NCBI GenBank assembly: GCA_026126025.1
Contig: JAHCJZ010000007.1
Coordinates: 62,001-126,000, forward strand
Reading direction: 5' to 3'
Length of the DNA: 64,000 nt
DNA from: Bauldia sp.
GTDB taxonomy: Bacteria; Pseudomonadota; Alphaproteobacteria; Rhizobiales; Kaistiaceae
Shown: piece by piece, positions 9,526 through 18,150 of the stretch
Position numbering within the stretch: position 1 is the first letter of the stretch
Layout: the number at the start of each line of letters is the position of its first letter
The notes under the pieces: generated by a model
Databases searched by the model: none
Seen by the model: only the letters and a program-made list of their open reading frames with translations
What the model was told of the DNA's origin: nothing
Program-made: the position numbers and the translations under genes

Positions 9526-10299
9526 TCAGCCCGGCGGCGTCTCCTTGCTCGCGATGAGGAGGGCGATGCCGTCGAGGATGCGGTCGAGGCCGAAGCGGAA
9601 GGCGCGGTCGGGGTCGCCGACACCGTAGGCGGCCCCGGTCACCGGGCCGACGCGCGAGGCGATCGGGTAGGGCGAATAGTCGATCGTCTCGAGGAAGGGC
9701 GCGATGCGGTGCCACCATTCGTCGTCGGTCATGCCGGTGGCGTCCTTGACCATCCGGGCGCGCGCCGCGTCGCGCACCGCGCCATGGACGTAGCTCGCGA
9801 CGAGGCCGAACACCATGTCCATCTCGATCTCGTCGAGGCCGACGCCGTCGACCGCGCTGAGCGCGACCTCATAGGCAGCGAGCGTCTTCGGCCCGAGCGT
9901 CGGGCGGTGGGTCGCGATCTGCAGCACCCAGGGATGCTGGAGGTAGAAGTTCCAGAGGGCGTTGGCGATGATTTCGAGCCGCGCCCGCCAGCCCAACTCC
10001 CCCCAGCCCGGCGGCTGGCGGTCGCCCGGCGCGGCGACGGCGTCGAGCATCAGGTCGAGAAGCTCCGCCTTGCCCGGCACGTAGGTGTAAAACGACATCG
10101 GCGCGATGCCGACGGCCTCCGCCACGCGCCGCGTGGTGACCGCCTCCAGCCCTTCCCGGTCGGCAATGGCGATCGCGGCCGTCACGACATCGTCGAGCGA
10201 CACCCGCGGCTTCGGTCCGCGCTTCGGCGGCCCGGTCTTCCGCCACAGCAGGCGCAGCGTCTTCAGCGGGTCGCCGCGCCCGGCAATCTCCTCGGTCAT
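9526..10299 (-). CDS. TetR/AcrR family transcriptional repressor of the adjacent ABC exporter
   Basis: 257 residues. The N-terminal helix-turn-helix lies at about residues 30-75 (VVTAAIAIADREGLEAVTTR, VAEAVGIAPMSFYTYVPGK), preceded by an Arg/Lys-rich arm, and followed by an all-helical ligand-binding half with a VQ-like ATHRPTLGPKTLAAYEVAL segment of the TetR_C type seen in Actinobacteria and Alphaproteobacteria. It is divergent from an ABC-2 transporter pair with a 116-base gap carrying a dyad, the classic arrangement for repression of a drug exporter released by its substrate. Inducer unknown. Its 3' end nearly touches the VOC gene. Confidence 0.9.
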   Translation of the reverse strand: MTEEIAGRGDPLKTLRLLWRKTGPPKRGPKPRVSLDDVVTAAIAIADREGLEAVTTRRVAEAVGIAPMSFYTYVPGKAELLDLMLDAVAAPGDRQPPGWGELGWRARLEIIANALWNFYLQHPWVLQIATHRPTLGPKTLAAYEVALSAVDGVGLDEIEMDMVFGLVASYVHGAVRDAARARMVKDATGMTDDEWWHRIAPFLETIDYSPYPIASRVGPVTGAAYGVGDPDRAFRFGLDRILDGIALLIASKETPPG

Positions 10300-10324
10300 A
10301 CGATCGTCCGATTATCCCTTTACA

Positions 10325-10358
10325 GCGTACGGGATTATGGTCTAACAAATCCGTACGC
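10325..10358. promoter_or_regulatory. Inverted repeat, probable TetR operator
   Basis: The arms GCGTACGGGATT (10325-10336) and AATCCGTACGC (10348-10358) form a dyad with one extra G in the left arm, centred in the gap between the divergent tetR and ABC genes. It contains two copies of the palindrome CGTACG. Position and symmetry suit a TetR-family operator that shuts both promoters; the binding itself is inferred. Confidence 0.6.
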
Positions 10359-10415
10359 CGCACAGTGTTACGCAACACATCCCAGGCTGTCGAGCGGGAA
10401 GACCGGAGAACACCC

Positions 10416-11363
10416 ATGGATCAGACGGTTCGCGCCGGCCACGACGGCGCCGACACGGTCATCGCGGTCGACGACCTCCGCATGACCTACGGCACCGTTG
10501 AGGTGCTGCGCGGGGTCAGCTTCGCGGCGCGGCGCGGCGAGGTGATCGCGCTGCTCGGCCCCAATGGGGCGGGCAAGACGACCACGATCGAGATCCTGGA
10601 GGGCTTCCGCCTCCGGTCGGCCGGCGCCGTCTCGGTCCTCGGCGTCGATCCGGCGAACGGCACGGAGGACTGGCGGGCGCGGCTCGGCATCGTGCTCCAG
10701 TCGTGGCGCGACCATGGCCGCTGGCGGGTGCGCGATCTCCTGGCACATTTCGGCGAATACTACGCGCCGTTCGCCTCGCCGCAGCAGAAGCGGCCGCGCG
10801 ACGCCGACGAGCTGATCGCGATGGTCGGCCTCGCCGAGCACGCCGGCAAGAAGATCGCGACGCTGTCGGGCGGCCAGCGCCGCCGGCTCGACGTCGCGAT
10901 CGGGCTGATCGGGCGGCCGGACCTTCTCTTCCTCGACGAGCCGACCACCGGCTTCGACCCGGCGGCGCGCACCGGCTTCCACGAGGTGGTGCAGCGGCTC
11001 GCGGGGGAGGAATCGACCACCATCCTCCTCACCACCCACGACCTTGCCGAGGCCGAGAAGCTCGCGAGCCGCATCCTCATCCTCGCCGGCGGCCGGATCG
11101 TCGCCGACGGCAGCGCCGCGGAGCTGTCGCGCCGCGTGTCGGGCCAGACCGAGGTGCGCTGGACGCGCGCGGGTGAGGCGTTCCGCCACGCCACGCCCGA
11201 CGCCACGCGCTTCGTCCGCGATCTCTTCGCCGAGCATGGTGACGCCATCGCCGACCTCGAGGTCCGCCGCGCGACGCTCGAGGACACCTATCTCACCATC
11301 GTCCGCCAGCACGACGAGGGCGGCGAAGCCGCCGCCGTCGACGCCTTCGAAGGAGCCGCCTGA
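10416..11363 (+). CDS. ABC transporter ATP-binding protein (ABC-2 exporter type)
   Basis: 315-residue ATPase of the daunorubicin/multidrug exporter group. Walker A is GPNGAGKTT, the Q-loop lies in GIVLQSWRDHGRW, the signature motif is LSGGQRRRLDVA, Walker B is LLFLDEPTTGFD and the switch His is in LLTTHDLAEAE. The C-terminal extension (residues about 230-315) ending YLTIVRQHD is typical of DrrA-like ATPases. The GGAGA site supports the ATG at 10416. The stop TGA overlaps the start ATG of the permease gene by one base. Export substrate unknown; the TetR neighbour suggests a toxic compound. Confidence 0.92.
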   Translation: MDQTVRAGHDGADTVIAVDDLRMTYGTVEVLRGVSFAARRGEVIALLGPNGAGKTTTIEILEGFRLRSAGAVSVLGVDPANGTEDWRARLGIVLQSWRDHGRWRVRDLLAHFGEYYAPFASPQQKRPRDADELIAMVGLAEHAGKKIATLSGGQRRRLDVAIGLIGRPDLLFLDEPTTGFDPAARTGFHEVVQRLAGEESTTILLTTHDLAEAEKLASRILILAGGRIVADGSAAELSRRVSGQTEVRWTRAGEAFRHATPDATRFVRDLFAEHGDAIADLEVRRATLEDTYLTIVRQHDEGGEAAAVDAFEGAA

Positions 11364-12217
11364 TGAGCGCCGCCTCTCATGCCGTCCGCCTCGGCCTCAA
11401 GCGGGGCTGGATCGAGTTCAGCCAGAGCCTGAAGGCGTCGCAGGACATCGGCTTCAACATCTTCATGGCCGGCGGCGTCCTCCTCTACCTATTCTTCAAC
11501 CGGAACGAGACGATCGAGGGCAGCGACCTCCTGCTGCCGGCGCTGGTGGTGCCGGGCATTCTCGGCGGGCTCGTCGCCTTCAGCCTGATCCTCGGCCCGG
11601 CGTTCCAGATCGCGATCGAGCGCGAGGACGGCACGCTGCTGCGCGCCAAGGCAATCCCGCACGGCATGGTCGGCTACGTCATCGGCCAGGTGGTGCTGCA
11701 CACGCTCGGCATCCTGCCGCTCTTCGTCATCATCCTGCTGCCCAGCCTCTTCCTCTTCGACGGCGCGACGCCCGGCGATTTCGCCGGCTGGCTGACGCTG
11801 GTCGCCGTCCTTGCCGTCGGCGTCCTCGCCACGATGCCGTGGGGGCTGATGCTCGGCTCGGTCGCCCGCGGCCCGCGCGGCGTCAGCACCTGGGGCATGC
11901 TGCCGGTGATCGGGCTCCTGGTGATCTCTGGCGTGTTCTACCCGATCACCGCGATGGCCGGCTGGCTCCAGGTGATCGCGCAGATCTTCCCGGTCTACTG
12001 GCTCGGCCTCGGCATGCGCTCGGCCTTCCTGCCCGACGAAGCGGCGGCGATCGAGATCGGCGAATCCTGGCGCACGCTGGAGACCTTCGGCGTCCTCGGC
12101 GTGTGGGCGGTGATCGGACTTGCCCTCGCGCCGATCGTCCTTCGCCGCATGGCCCGCCGCGAATCCGGCTCCGCCGTCGAAGCCCGTCGCCAACAGGCGC
12201 TCCAGCGCGTCGGCTAG
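11363..12217 (+). CDS. ABC-2 type transporter permease
   Basis: 284-residue integral membrane protein with about six hydrophobic segments, including IFMAGGVLLYLFF, LVVPGILGGLVAFSLILGPAF, VVLHTLGILPLFVIILLPSLFLF, LTLVAVLAVGVLATMPWGLMLGS (read in parts), MLPVIGLLVISGVFYPI and VLGVWAVIGLALAPIVL. The ISGVFYPITAMAGWLQ segment is the conserved ABC-2 re-entrant region. It pairs with the upstream ATPase, whose stop overlaps its start, to form a homodimeric or 2+2 exporter. The gene ends just before a terminator hairpin. Confidence 0.9.
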   Translation: MSAASHAVRLGLKRGWIEFSQSLKASQDIGFNIFMAGGVLLYLFFNRNETIEGSDLLLPALVVPGILGGLVAFSLILGPAFQIAIEREDGTLLRAKAIPHGMVGYVIGQVVLHTLGILPLFVIILLPSLFLFDGATPGDFAGWLTLVAVLAVGVLATMPWGLMLGSVARGPRGVSTWGMLPVIGLLVISGVFYPITAMAGWLQVIAQIFPVYWLGLGMRSAFLPDEAAAIEIGESWRTLETFGVLGVWAVIGLALAPIVLRRMARRESGSAVEARRQQALQRVG

Positions 12218-12228
12218 GCAAAAATGAA

Positions 12229-12250
12229 GGGGCGGGCCGAAGCCCGCCCC
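12229..12250. terminator. Hairpin between convergent ABC permease and PQQ dehydrogenase genes
   Basis: A 9-bp stem GGGGCGGGC / GCCCGCCCC with loop CGAA lies in the 64-base convergent gap. An A-run (AAAAATGAA) on the left supplies a U-tract for transcripts coming from the minus-strand gene, so it may serve both directions. Confidence 0.65.
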
Positions 12251-12281
12251 CTGCTGCGTCCCACCCCGGGAGAGTACGGGC

Positions 12282-14099
12282 CTAGAGGGTGAAGACGTAG
12301 AGCATGGCGCCACGCTGCATGCCGGCAAGCTCGGCCGAGATGTCGGGGCCGCCGCCGGCGCCGGGGTCGCCGCCGACCAGCACCGCGATGTACTCCTTGC
12401 CGTCGACCGCATAGACGATCGGCGTGCCGCGCGAGGAAATGCCGGTCGAGAACTGCCACAGCGGCTCGAGGGTCCGGGCATCATGCGCGACCACGAGGCC
12501 GTCCACGGTCGAGGTGAGCACGAGGCCGCCGGCGGTCACGCTCACGCCCGAGAGATAGGCGTACTCGGTCTCGTGGGTGGCAATGAGCTCGCCGGTGTTG
12601 ACGTCCATCGCCCACATCGCGCCGCGATAGTCGCGTGCGGCCGCAGGCCAGTTGCCGTCGAAGCCGAAGATGCCGCCGCCTTCCTCGACATTGATGCCGC
12701 CATCGGGGCCGAGCGCGATGGTCTCGACAACCTCCATCTGGAAGCAGCCGTCATTGGCCGCGGCGTAGGCAATGCCGGTGTCCGGGTTGTAGGCCGGGTA
12801 CTGCCAGCGCACGCCGCCGCCGAGATGCGGACAGGCGGGCGTGTTCTGGTCGAGCCCCTCGCCGCGCAGCCAGCGCGTCTCCGGGATGTATTCCTGGAGA
12901 TCGAGGTCCGGGTTGAACTCGACCGGCAGGCCGGTCTTGGGGTCGAGGCCGGTGGTCCAGTTGATCTCCTCGATGTACTGGGCGTTGCTGAGGAACTCGC
13001 CGGTGCCGCGGTCGAACTGGTAGAAGAATCCGTTGCGGCCGAAATGGGCGACGATGTTGCGATCCGCGCCGTCGATCTCGCGCTCGATCAGGAAGTGGAC
13101 GCCCTGCTCGTCATAGTCCCACGAATCGTTGGGGAGGTACTGGAAGTACCAGGCGAGATCGCCGGTATCGACGTTCAGCGCGACGACCGAGTCGGTATAG
13201 AGGTTGTCGCCCGGGCGGAATTCCGGATCGAAGAGCGGCACCGGGTTGGCCGTGCCCCAATAGGTAAGACGGCTGTCGGGGTCGTATGACCCTTGCGTCC
13301 ACATGCCCGCACCGCCCGTCTTCCAGGCGTTGTGGTCGTCGGCCCAGGTCTCGTGCCCCGGCTCGCCGGGGCCTGGAACGGCGTACCAGCGCCACAGCTC
13401 CGAACCGTCCGCCGGGTCGAGGGCTTCCAGCCAGCCGCGGGTGCCGCCATCGCCGAGGCCGTTCGAGACCATGACGTGGCCGCCCATGGCGACGGTGCCG
13501 CCGGTGCACGCCTCGGCGCCGAGGTTGACGCCGGCGCTGCCGGGGTGATCGATCCCCATGCGCTGGACGTCCCACACGAACTCGCCGGTCTCGCGATCGA
13601 CCGCCACGGTGCGGCCGTCGCGCAGGCACTTCACGATGAGATTGTCGAGGAGGGCGAAGCCGCGCGTCGCCGCCGCCACGTCCTTGGCGACCGCGGCGTC
13701 GGCGGTCCACACCATGTGGCCCTGGCCGCCATCGCGGACGTCGACCTTGTAGAAGACGCCGCCGCCATCCTCGAAATACATCATGCCCTCGTCGACCAGC
13801 GGGCTGGTGTCGAGATTGGTGCTGGTGCGGCCGGCGAAGGCGGTGGTGATCGGGATGGTGAACGCTACGCGCAGGCCGCCGATATTGTCGGCGTTGATCT
13901 CGTCGAGCCGCGAATAGCGGTGGCTCGAATAGTTCTGCAGCGTCGTCAGCCAGTTCTGCGGCTCGGAATCCGCGTTGGCGAGACGGTCGTCGGTGACTGG
14001 CGATTCAGCGAAGGCCGGCATCGCGAAAGCTGAAGCCAGCAGCGCTCCTGCCAGTGTCGCAACGATCCGGCCGCGGCCGTTGGCGCGTTCAATGCTCAT
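12282..14099 (-). CDS. PQQ-dependent dehydrogenase 1 (periplasmic, Asp-x-Asp type)
   Basis: 605-residue quinoprotein with signal peptide ending AFAMPAFAES and an eight-bladed beta-propeller. Blade motifs include GWLEALDPADGSELW and GAMWAMDVNTGELIA. Active-site landmarks are WGTANP (Asn285), the presumed catalytic Asp328 in SWDYDEQG and Asp330 two residues on; that second Asp marks the lanthanide-dependent (XoxF-like) enzymes. Where methanol dehydrogenases have the metal ligand Glu in GAExGVRG, this protein has Asp217 (GLGDGGTRG), and the vicinal Cys-Cys pair is missing. Substrate is probably an alcohol or aldehyde but unknown. A LuxR gene is divergent from it; a related copy and a cytochrome c lie 3.4-4 kb away. 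Confidence 0.93.
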   Translation of the reverse strand: MSIERANGRGRIVATLAGALLASAFAMPAFAESPVTDDRLANADSEPQNWLTTLQNYSSHRYSRLDEINADNIGGLRVAFTIPITTAFAGRTSTNLDTSPLVDEGMMYFEDGGGVFYKVDVRDGGQGHMVWTADAAVAKDVAAATRGFALLDNLIVKCLRDGRTVAVDRETGEFVWDVQRMGIDHPGSAGVNLGAEACTGGTVAMGGHVMVSNGLGDGGTRGWLEALDPADGSELWRWYAVPGPGEPGHETWADDHNAWKTGGAGMWTQGSYDPDSRLTYWGTANPVPLFDPEFRPGDNLYTDSVVALNVDTGDLAWYFQYLPNDSWDYDEQGVHFLIEREIDGADRNIVAHFGRNGFFYQFDRGTGEFLSNAQYIEEINWTTGLDPKTGLPVEFNPDLDLQEYIPETRWLRGEGLDQNTPACPHLGGGVRWQYPAYNPDTGIAYAAANDGCFQMEVVETIALGPDGGINVEEGGGIFGFDGNWPAAARDYRGAMWAMDVNTGELIATHETEYAYLSGVSVTAGGLVLTSTVDGLVVAHDARTLEPLWQFSTGISSRGTPIVYAVDGKEYIAVLVGGDPGAGGGPDISAELAGMQRGAMLYVFTL

Positions 14100-14434
14100 C
14101 GTTTCCTCTCATCTTCTGTCTGCTTGGCCGGCGCGAACCGGCGCCGCGATGCTAGGAACCAGGCGGAGCCGGAACCTCCCCCGGCGAGGGGAGCGCGGGT
14201 CCGTTTTCATCTCCCCCGTACGGGGGAGGTGAGGTCGGAAAAGCGACCGCAGAATGCGATTCGGGGTCGCTCAACGGCAGTTGACTTCTCGGCCGCGCGG
14301 GTCTGGGATCGCGGCGCGGACAGTGGAACGAAGAGGGCGAGCACGCCCCGGATGCAGACGGACTCCGGCCGTTCGTGGCGGCGAGCGCGGCAAAGCGGCG
14401 CCGCCGTCGAGGCGGGGGACGGCAGGAGGAGGGA
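14100..14434. other. Intergenic region between PQQ dehydrogenase 1 and the divergent LuxR gene
   Basis: A 335-base gap without a credible gene. It must hold the promoters of both divergent genes, but I see no convincing -35/-10 pair. It contains an inverted-repeat element at 14174-14230 (outer arms ACCTCCCCC / GGGGGAGGT; inner perfect 18-base palindrome CTCCCCCGTACGGGGGAG at 14211-14228), akin to the family B repeats at 27536 and 31088. The last 15 bases include the AGGAGGG ribosome site of the LuxR gene. Confidence 0.6.
14174..14230. repeat. Dispersed palindromic repeat, family B (short copy)
   Basis: Arms ACCTCCCCC (left) and GGGGGAGGT (right) enclose a second palindrome, CTCCCCCGTACGGGGGAG, that is perfect over 18 bases. 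The C/G-run arms are shared with the longer elements at 27536-27670 and 31088-31260. Confidence 0.65.
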
Positions 14435-15229
14435 ATGGCCTTGTCGGCCCGGAAGCTGAGCGACCTGCTCGGCTGGCTTTATGATGTTGCGCTCGAAGGC
14501 GAACGTTGGGATCCGTTCCTCGAGGAATTCTCGGACCAGTTCGATGCGCCGATCGCGATCCTCAGGGCGCGCAGCCATGACGACGGGATCGAGCGCGCCA
14601 CCGTCGGCATCCCGCAGCGCGCCACCGCGCGCTATGTGGCGCTCTATTCGCGCGCGAATCCGGTGCTCCGGATCATGCGGCAGACGCCGCCCCTGACACC
14701 GGTGCTGCTGCCCGAGATCGGCAGCCACCGGATGATCGCGGGCACCGAATATTATGCGGAGTATCTGCGCCCGATTGGCTGTCGCCACATGATGATCGTG
14801 TGGACGTCGCAGGAGGACGACGCGTTTGTCGGCCTCGCGCTGATGCGCTCGCGCGGGCAGGCCGAGTTCGACCGTCGCGATGCGGCGGCGTTGACGATGG
14901 TCGCGCGCCATCTGGAGCGTGCCAACCGGGCCCGCATCCAGATGCGCGAGCTGAATGCGCTGCTGACCGGGGCAAGCGAGGATCCGCGCGAGGTCTACCG
15001 CTTCACGACGCGCGAGGCGGATGTGGCGGCGCTGGTGGCGCAGGGTCTGTCGATCGACGCGATGGCGCTATCGCTCGGCATGGGCCGCGAGACGGTGAAG
15101 TCGCATCTGCGCAACCTCTACCAGAAGACGCACACCCACAATCAGGCGCAGCTGATGTACCTCCTGCTGCGGCCGCGGGTGCAGGCATCGCCCGGCATCC
15201 AGCACGACCTCATCGGCCTGCCGCACTGA
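14435..15229 (+). CDS. LuxR family transcriptional regulator
   Basis: 264 residues. The C-terminal LuxR helix-turn-helix is clear at about residues 193-245 (FTTREADVAALVAQGLSIDA, then LGMGRETVKSHLRNLYQKT, QAQLMYLLL). The N-terminal half (SDLLGWLYDVALEGERWDPF, RANPVLRIMR, YYAEYLRPIGCRHMMIVW) is a GAF/PAS-like sensory region found in alphaproteobacterial LuxR regulators, not an acyl-homoserine-lactone domain. The AGGAGGG site fixes the start. It is divergent from PQQ dehydrogenase 1 and upstream of the VHL/pentapeptide/cytochrome genes, so it is the natural candidate to control this periplasmic oxidation cluster. Its signal is unknown. Confidence 0.9.
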   Translation: MALSARKLSDLLGWLYDVALEGERWDPFLEEFSDQFDAPIAILRARSHDDGIERATVGIPQRATARYVALYSRANPVLRIMRQTPPLTPVLLPEIGSHRMIAGTEYYAEYLRPIGCRHMMIVWTSQEDDAFVGLALMRSRGQAEFDRRDAAALTMVARHLERANRARIQMRELNALLTGASEDPREVYRFTTREADVAALVAQGLSIDAMALSLGMGRETVKSHLRNLYQKTHTHNQAQLMYLLLRPRVQASPGIQHDLIGLPH

Positions 15230-15244
15230 ACGGCCGGGCGGGCG

Positions 15245-15706
15245 CTACTCCGGGCCGAAATCGCCGCCGGAGCCGGTGAGCGTCACCGTCGCATCGGTGT
15301 CGGCGGCGATGTAGATCGCGAGGCAGTTGCCGGGGCCGTCGGTGATCATCCAGACGTGCTGGCCGTAGGTCGACTGGGTGTAGGCCTGGCCGGGATCGAG
15401 CGTCTCGTAGTCGCGCGGGATGCCATAGCCGTCGATCCAGAGAATGCCGCGGACGCCGTCCGAGTTGTTGACGAAGATGACGTCGATCACCGGTCCGGTG
15501 GCGGCTGTCCGCACCGATCCGGGCGCGCCGCAGGCCTGGAGCCGGCCGGCGGTCGCCGACCCTGCCGCGGTGGCCCCGGCGCCGGGCTTCTCGCCCGCCG
15601 CAGCCGGAGGCGCCTCCGCCGCAGGCTTCTCGGTCGCGGCCGCCGGCGCGGAAACAATGAGCGCGGCCGTCAATGTCGCGAGCAGGGCCCGACGCGAATA
15701 ATGCAT
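15245..15706 (-). CDS. Secreted protein with a VHL beta-domain
   Basis: 153 residues. A signal peptide (MHYSRRALLATLTAALIVSA, PAAA) is followed by an Ala/Pro/Glu-rich low-complexity linker to residue about 55, then a compact domain at residues 72-133: PVIDVIFVNNSDGVRGILWI, TLDPGQAYTQSTYGQHVWMI, DGPGNCLAIY. This matches the beta domain of the von Hippel-Lindau protein (FxNxS, W-x-D, Y-x-TLxPG, TY-x-GHxW, GxCLxIY pattern), a fold known in a number of bacterial secreted proteins. Two cysteines (59 and 128) could form a disulfide. Start chosen at the ATG behind AAAGGA; a longer frame exists. Role unknown, presumably protein-protein contact in the periplasm. Confidence 0.78.
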   Translation of the reverse strand: MHYSRRALLATLTAALIVSAPAAATEKPAAEAPPAAAGEKPGAGATAAGSATAGRLQACGAPGSVRTAATGPVIDVIFVNNSDGVRGILWIDGYGIPRDYETLDPGQAYTQSTYGQHVWMITDGPGNCLAIYIAADTDATVTLTGSGGDFGPE

Positions 15707-15778
15707 GTTCCGATCCTTTCGCGTGACGCGTGTCCTTCCCAGACAATCAGAGCAAGAAATCGAACTCAAATCTCCCTT

Positions 15779-15866
15779 TCGTCATTCCGGCGAAGGCCGG
15801 AATCCAGGGCCACATACTCGGCCCGTCGGGCGGCCCCCGGACCTTGCCTTCGCCGGGACTGAGACG
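15779..15866. repeat. Dispersed palindromic repeat, family A (copy 2)
   Basis: Left arm TCGTCATTCCGGCGAAGGCC followed by GGAATCCAGGGCC; the right arm GGACCTTGCCTTCGCCGGG is diverged. It lies between the VHL-domain gene and the pentapeptide gene. Confidence 0.75.
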
Positions 15867-15893
15867 GAACGGTGGTGAGCGGCTGTGTCCTCC

Positions 15894-17387
15894 CTACCGC
15901 GGCACGTCGAAGGCCTGGTCGAGGATGGCGTCCTCGCGGTTGGTGTTGGCCATCCGGGCCATCGTCAGCCGGGCGCCGCTGAAGTCGGTGCCGGTGAGGT
16001 TGGCGCCGCGGAGGTCGGCGTTGATGAGGTCGGAGCCGCGCATGTCGACGCCGGTGAGGTTGGCGTCGGTCAGGACCACGCCCTGCAGCAGGGTCTGGAG
16101 GAAGCTCGCATCGGTGTAGTCGCCGCGGTTCATCTGCGCGTCGATGAACCACGAGCCGCCGAAATTGGCGCCGACCGCCGTCACCGAGCCGAGCCGGGCG
16201 CGGCGGAAGTCGACGGCGACGACCCGGGCGCCGTTCAGATTCGCGCTGGTCAGCCGCGCCTCCTGCGCGCGCGCGCGGGCGAGATCGGCGCCCTCGAGAT
16301 TGGCGCCGTCGAGCACCGCCCGGTAGAGCAGCGCCTCGCCGAGGATCGCGCCGGCCATCTGCGCCCGCCGCAGCGTCGCGCGGTTGAGGTTGGCGCCGGT
16401 GAGGTTGGCGCCGGTCAGGTCCGCCCCGTCGAGATTGGCGGCGTGGAGGTTGGCGCCGGCCAGATTCGCGCCGGCAAGGTTGGCGCCGGCGAGGTCCTGG
16501 CGCTTGAGGTCGAGGCCGGCGAGGTCGCAGCCGGGGCAGTCGATCGCGCGCTCGCGGTTGAGCTCGGCCTCGGTCGGCGGGCGGGGGCGGCTGGTGACGT
16601 CGGCAAGGCGTGCCTCGCGGTCCGGGATCGGCTCGACGAGGAACTGCTCGAAGCGGACGACGCTCTCGAACAGCCCGGTGACCACGCCGCCGGCGCGCGG
16701 GTCGATGCCGTACTGGCCGGGCTTGCGCAGCAGCCGGGCGGAGACCGAGAGCGCCGCGCCCTCGAAGCTCGACGTGCAATCCTGCTTGAGGAAGCGGTCG
16801 CCGACCGGGGTTTCGCCCTCCTCCGGAGGAAGATCGACGCAGGTCCACCCGTCGGGATTGATCCGGCTCATCAGGAAGGCGGCGAAGGAGATCGAGCGGA
16901 GGCGCTCCTGGACGTCGACGCGCGGGTCGTTCACCGCGCGGAGGCCCACCAGGAAGCCGTCATCGTCGAACAGCGCCGAGACGATGGCCGGGATGGTGTA
17001 GAGCTTGGTACCCTCATAGGTGAGGATCAGCGGGCCCATCTCGTAGGCCTTCGCCCAGAATTCCGGCTCGTCGTCGTGGCGGAACTGCACCTCGTGGAGG
17101 CCGGTCGCCGCCTCGGCCGCACAGCGCGCATAATCCTCCCAGCCGCGGATCAGCGTCGAGGGCGGCCCGCCATTGGTGCCGCAGGCATAGTCGACATAGA
17201 GCGAGGGATCGAGCTCGAGGGCGTGGGCCCCCAGTTCGAGATCGAAGAACGAGGCGTACTCGCCGATCAGCTCCTGGGCCGAGGCATTGAACGGGAGCTG
17301 AAGGCAGGCATAGAATGCCGCGAGACCGACAAGCCGCATTCGCGAAGGTCTTGCTTCAGCTTTGTGAAGATCATCGTTCCTGTTCAT
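15894..17387 (-). CDS. Secreted pentapeptide-repeat protein
   Basis: 497 residues from the ATG at 17387; a shorter start at 17339 begins directly at the signal peptide core ([22 protein letters not shown]). The first 270 mature residues form a domain I do not recognise ([61 protein letters not shown]). From about residue 285 the protein is a long run of A(D/N)LxX pentapeptides ([35 protein letters not shown] and so on) up to the C-terminus, which should fold as a right-handed quadrilateral beta-helix. Secreted pentapeptide proteins with a folded N-terminal domain are uncommon. It is divergent from the cytochrome c gene, separated by 94 bases. Confidence 0.82.
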   Translation of the reverse strand: MNRNDDLHKAEARPSRMRLVGLAAFYACLQLPFNASAQELIGEYASFFDLELGAHALELDPSLYVDYACGTNGGPPSTLIRGWEDYARCAAEAATGLHEVQFRHDDEPEFWAKAYEMGPLILTYEGTKLYTIPAIVSALFDDDGFLVGLRAVNDPRVDVQERLRSISFAAFLMSRINPDGWTCVDLPPEEGETPVGDRFLKQDCTSSFEGAALSVSARLLRKPGQYGIDPRAGGVVTGLFESVVRFEQFLVEPIPDREARLADVTSRPRPPTEAELNRERAIDCPGCDLAGLDLKRQDLAGANLAGANLAGANLHAANLDGADLTGANLTGANLNRATLRRAQMAGAILGEALLYRAVLDGANLEGADLARARAQEARLTSANLNGARVVAVDFRRARLGSVTAVGANFGGSWFIDAQMNRGDYTDASFLQTLLQGVVLTDANLTGVDMRGSDLINADLRGANLTGTDFSGARLTMARMANTNREDAILDQAFDVPR

Positions 17388-17481
17388 GTGTGCAACCCGG
17401 GAACGCAAAAAGGTCGGCAGAGCGACGCGGTGAAGGTGCTTCAGGCTAGACAACAACAAGACCAGATCGGGAGGGAATTGG

Positions 17482-18081
17482 GTGGTTCAGGAACGACAGA
17501 AGGCGCGCAAATCCGCGTTGCGCTGGGCCGGTGTGCTGGCGGGCGCGGGCATGGTCGCCGGGCTCATCGCCTTCGGCACGATGAGCGCGAAGGCGCAGGA
17601 CAGCGCGCCCGAATACGACCAGACGGCGATCGACCTCGGCTTCCGCGTGTGGAAGGAGAAGGTCACCTGCGGTCAGTGCCACGGGTGGAGCGGCAACGGA
17701 ACGCCGGACGACCCGCGCGCCCCGATCGGCCTTTCGCTGCGGACGACGCAGCTGACCCCCGAGCAGGTCTACGAGGTGATCAAATGCGGACGGCCGGCCA
17801 CGCAGATGCCGGCGTTCGACCAGCGCGCCTATGAGGACGACCGCTGCTACGGCGTGACCGCGGCGGAGCTGGGCAACGCCACGCCGCCGAAGCGCGGCGT
17901 CTACCTCATCCCGCGCGAGATCAACGCGCTCGTCGCCTACATCTTCACGCACCAGGTCGGCCGCTCCAACGACTTTACCGACGAGGACTGCCGCGCCTAT
18001 TTCGGCCAGACGGCGACGATCTGCGACAACCTCCTGCTCGGCGGCGCCGTCCCGGCTCCCGAGGTAAACCCGCATCAATAG
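17482..18081 (+). CDS. Periplasmic mono-haem cytochrome c
   Basis: 199 residues starting at a GTG behind GGGAGGG. A hydrophobic segment ([20 protein letters not shown]) followed by SAKAQD acts as a signal peptide or uncleaved anchor. The haem site is Cys63-x-x-Cys66-His67 (VTCGQCHGW) and the likely sixth ligand is Met in RPATQMPAF, as in class I cytochromes. Four further cysteines (in IKCGRP, DDRCYG, DEDCRAY, TICDNL) could form extra disulfides. It lies convergent with PQQ dehydrogenase 2 and 3.4 kb from dehydrogenase 1, so it is the probable electron acceptor for one or both, passing electrons to the oxidase chain. Confidence 0.9.
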   Translation: MVQERQKARKSALRWAGVLAGAGMVAGLIAFGTMSAKAQDSAPEYDQTAIDLGFRVWKEKVTCGQCHGWSGNGTPDDPRAPIGLSLRTTQLTPEQVYEVIKCGRPATQMPAFDQRAYEDDRCYGVTAAELGNATPPKRGVYLIPREINALVAYIFTHQVGRSNDFTDEDCRAYFGQTATICDNLLLGGAVPAPEVNPHQ

Positions 18082-18106
18082 CTGCTCCGCGTCCTGCAAT
18101 GTATGA

Positions 18107-18133
18107 GAGAGGGCGGCCCTGGGCCGCCCTCTC
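18107..18133. terminator. Bidirectional terminator hairpin between cytochrome c and PQQ dehydrogenase 2
   Basis: A perfect 13-bp stem, GAGAGGGCGGCCC / GGGCCGCCCTCTC, around a single T (the apex opens to a larger loop in RNA). It occupies the 69-base gap between two convergent genes. The T-rich tail (CCATTCTT) is weak on the plus side. Confidence 0.75.
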
Positions 18134-18150
18134 CATTCTTGCGCCCGAGC

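Noticed and set aside
14435-15229. Quorum-sensing LuxR receptor
   Set aside because: The N-terminal half lacks the conserved Trp/Tyr/Asp set of autoinducer-binding domains and there is no luxI-like gene nearby.
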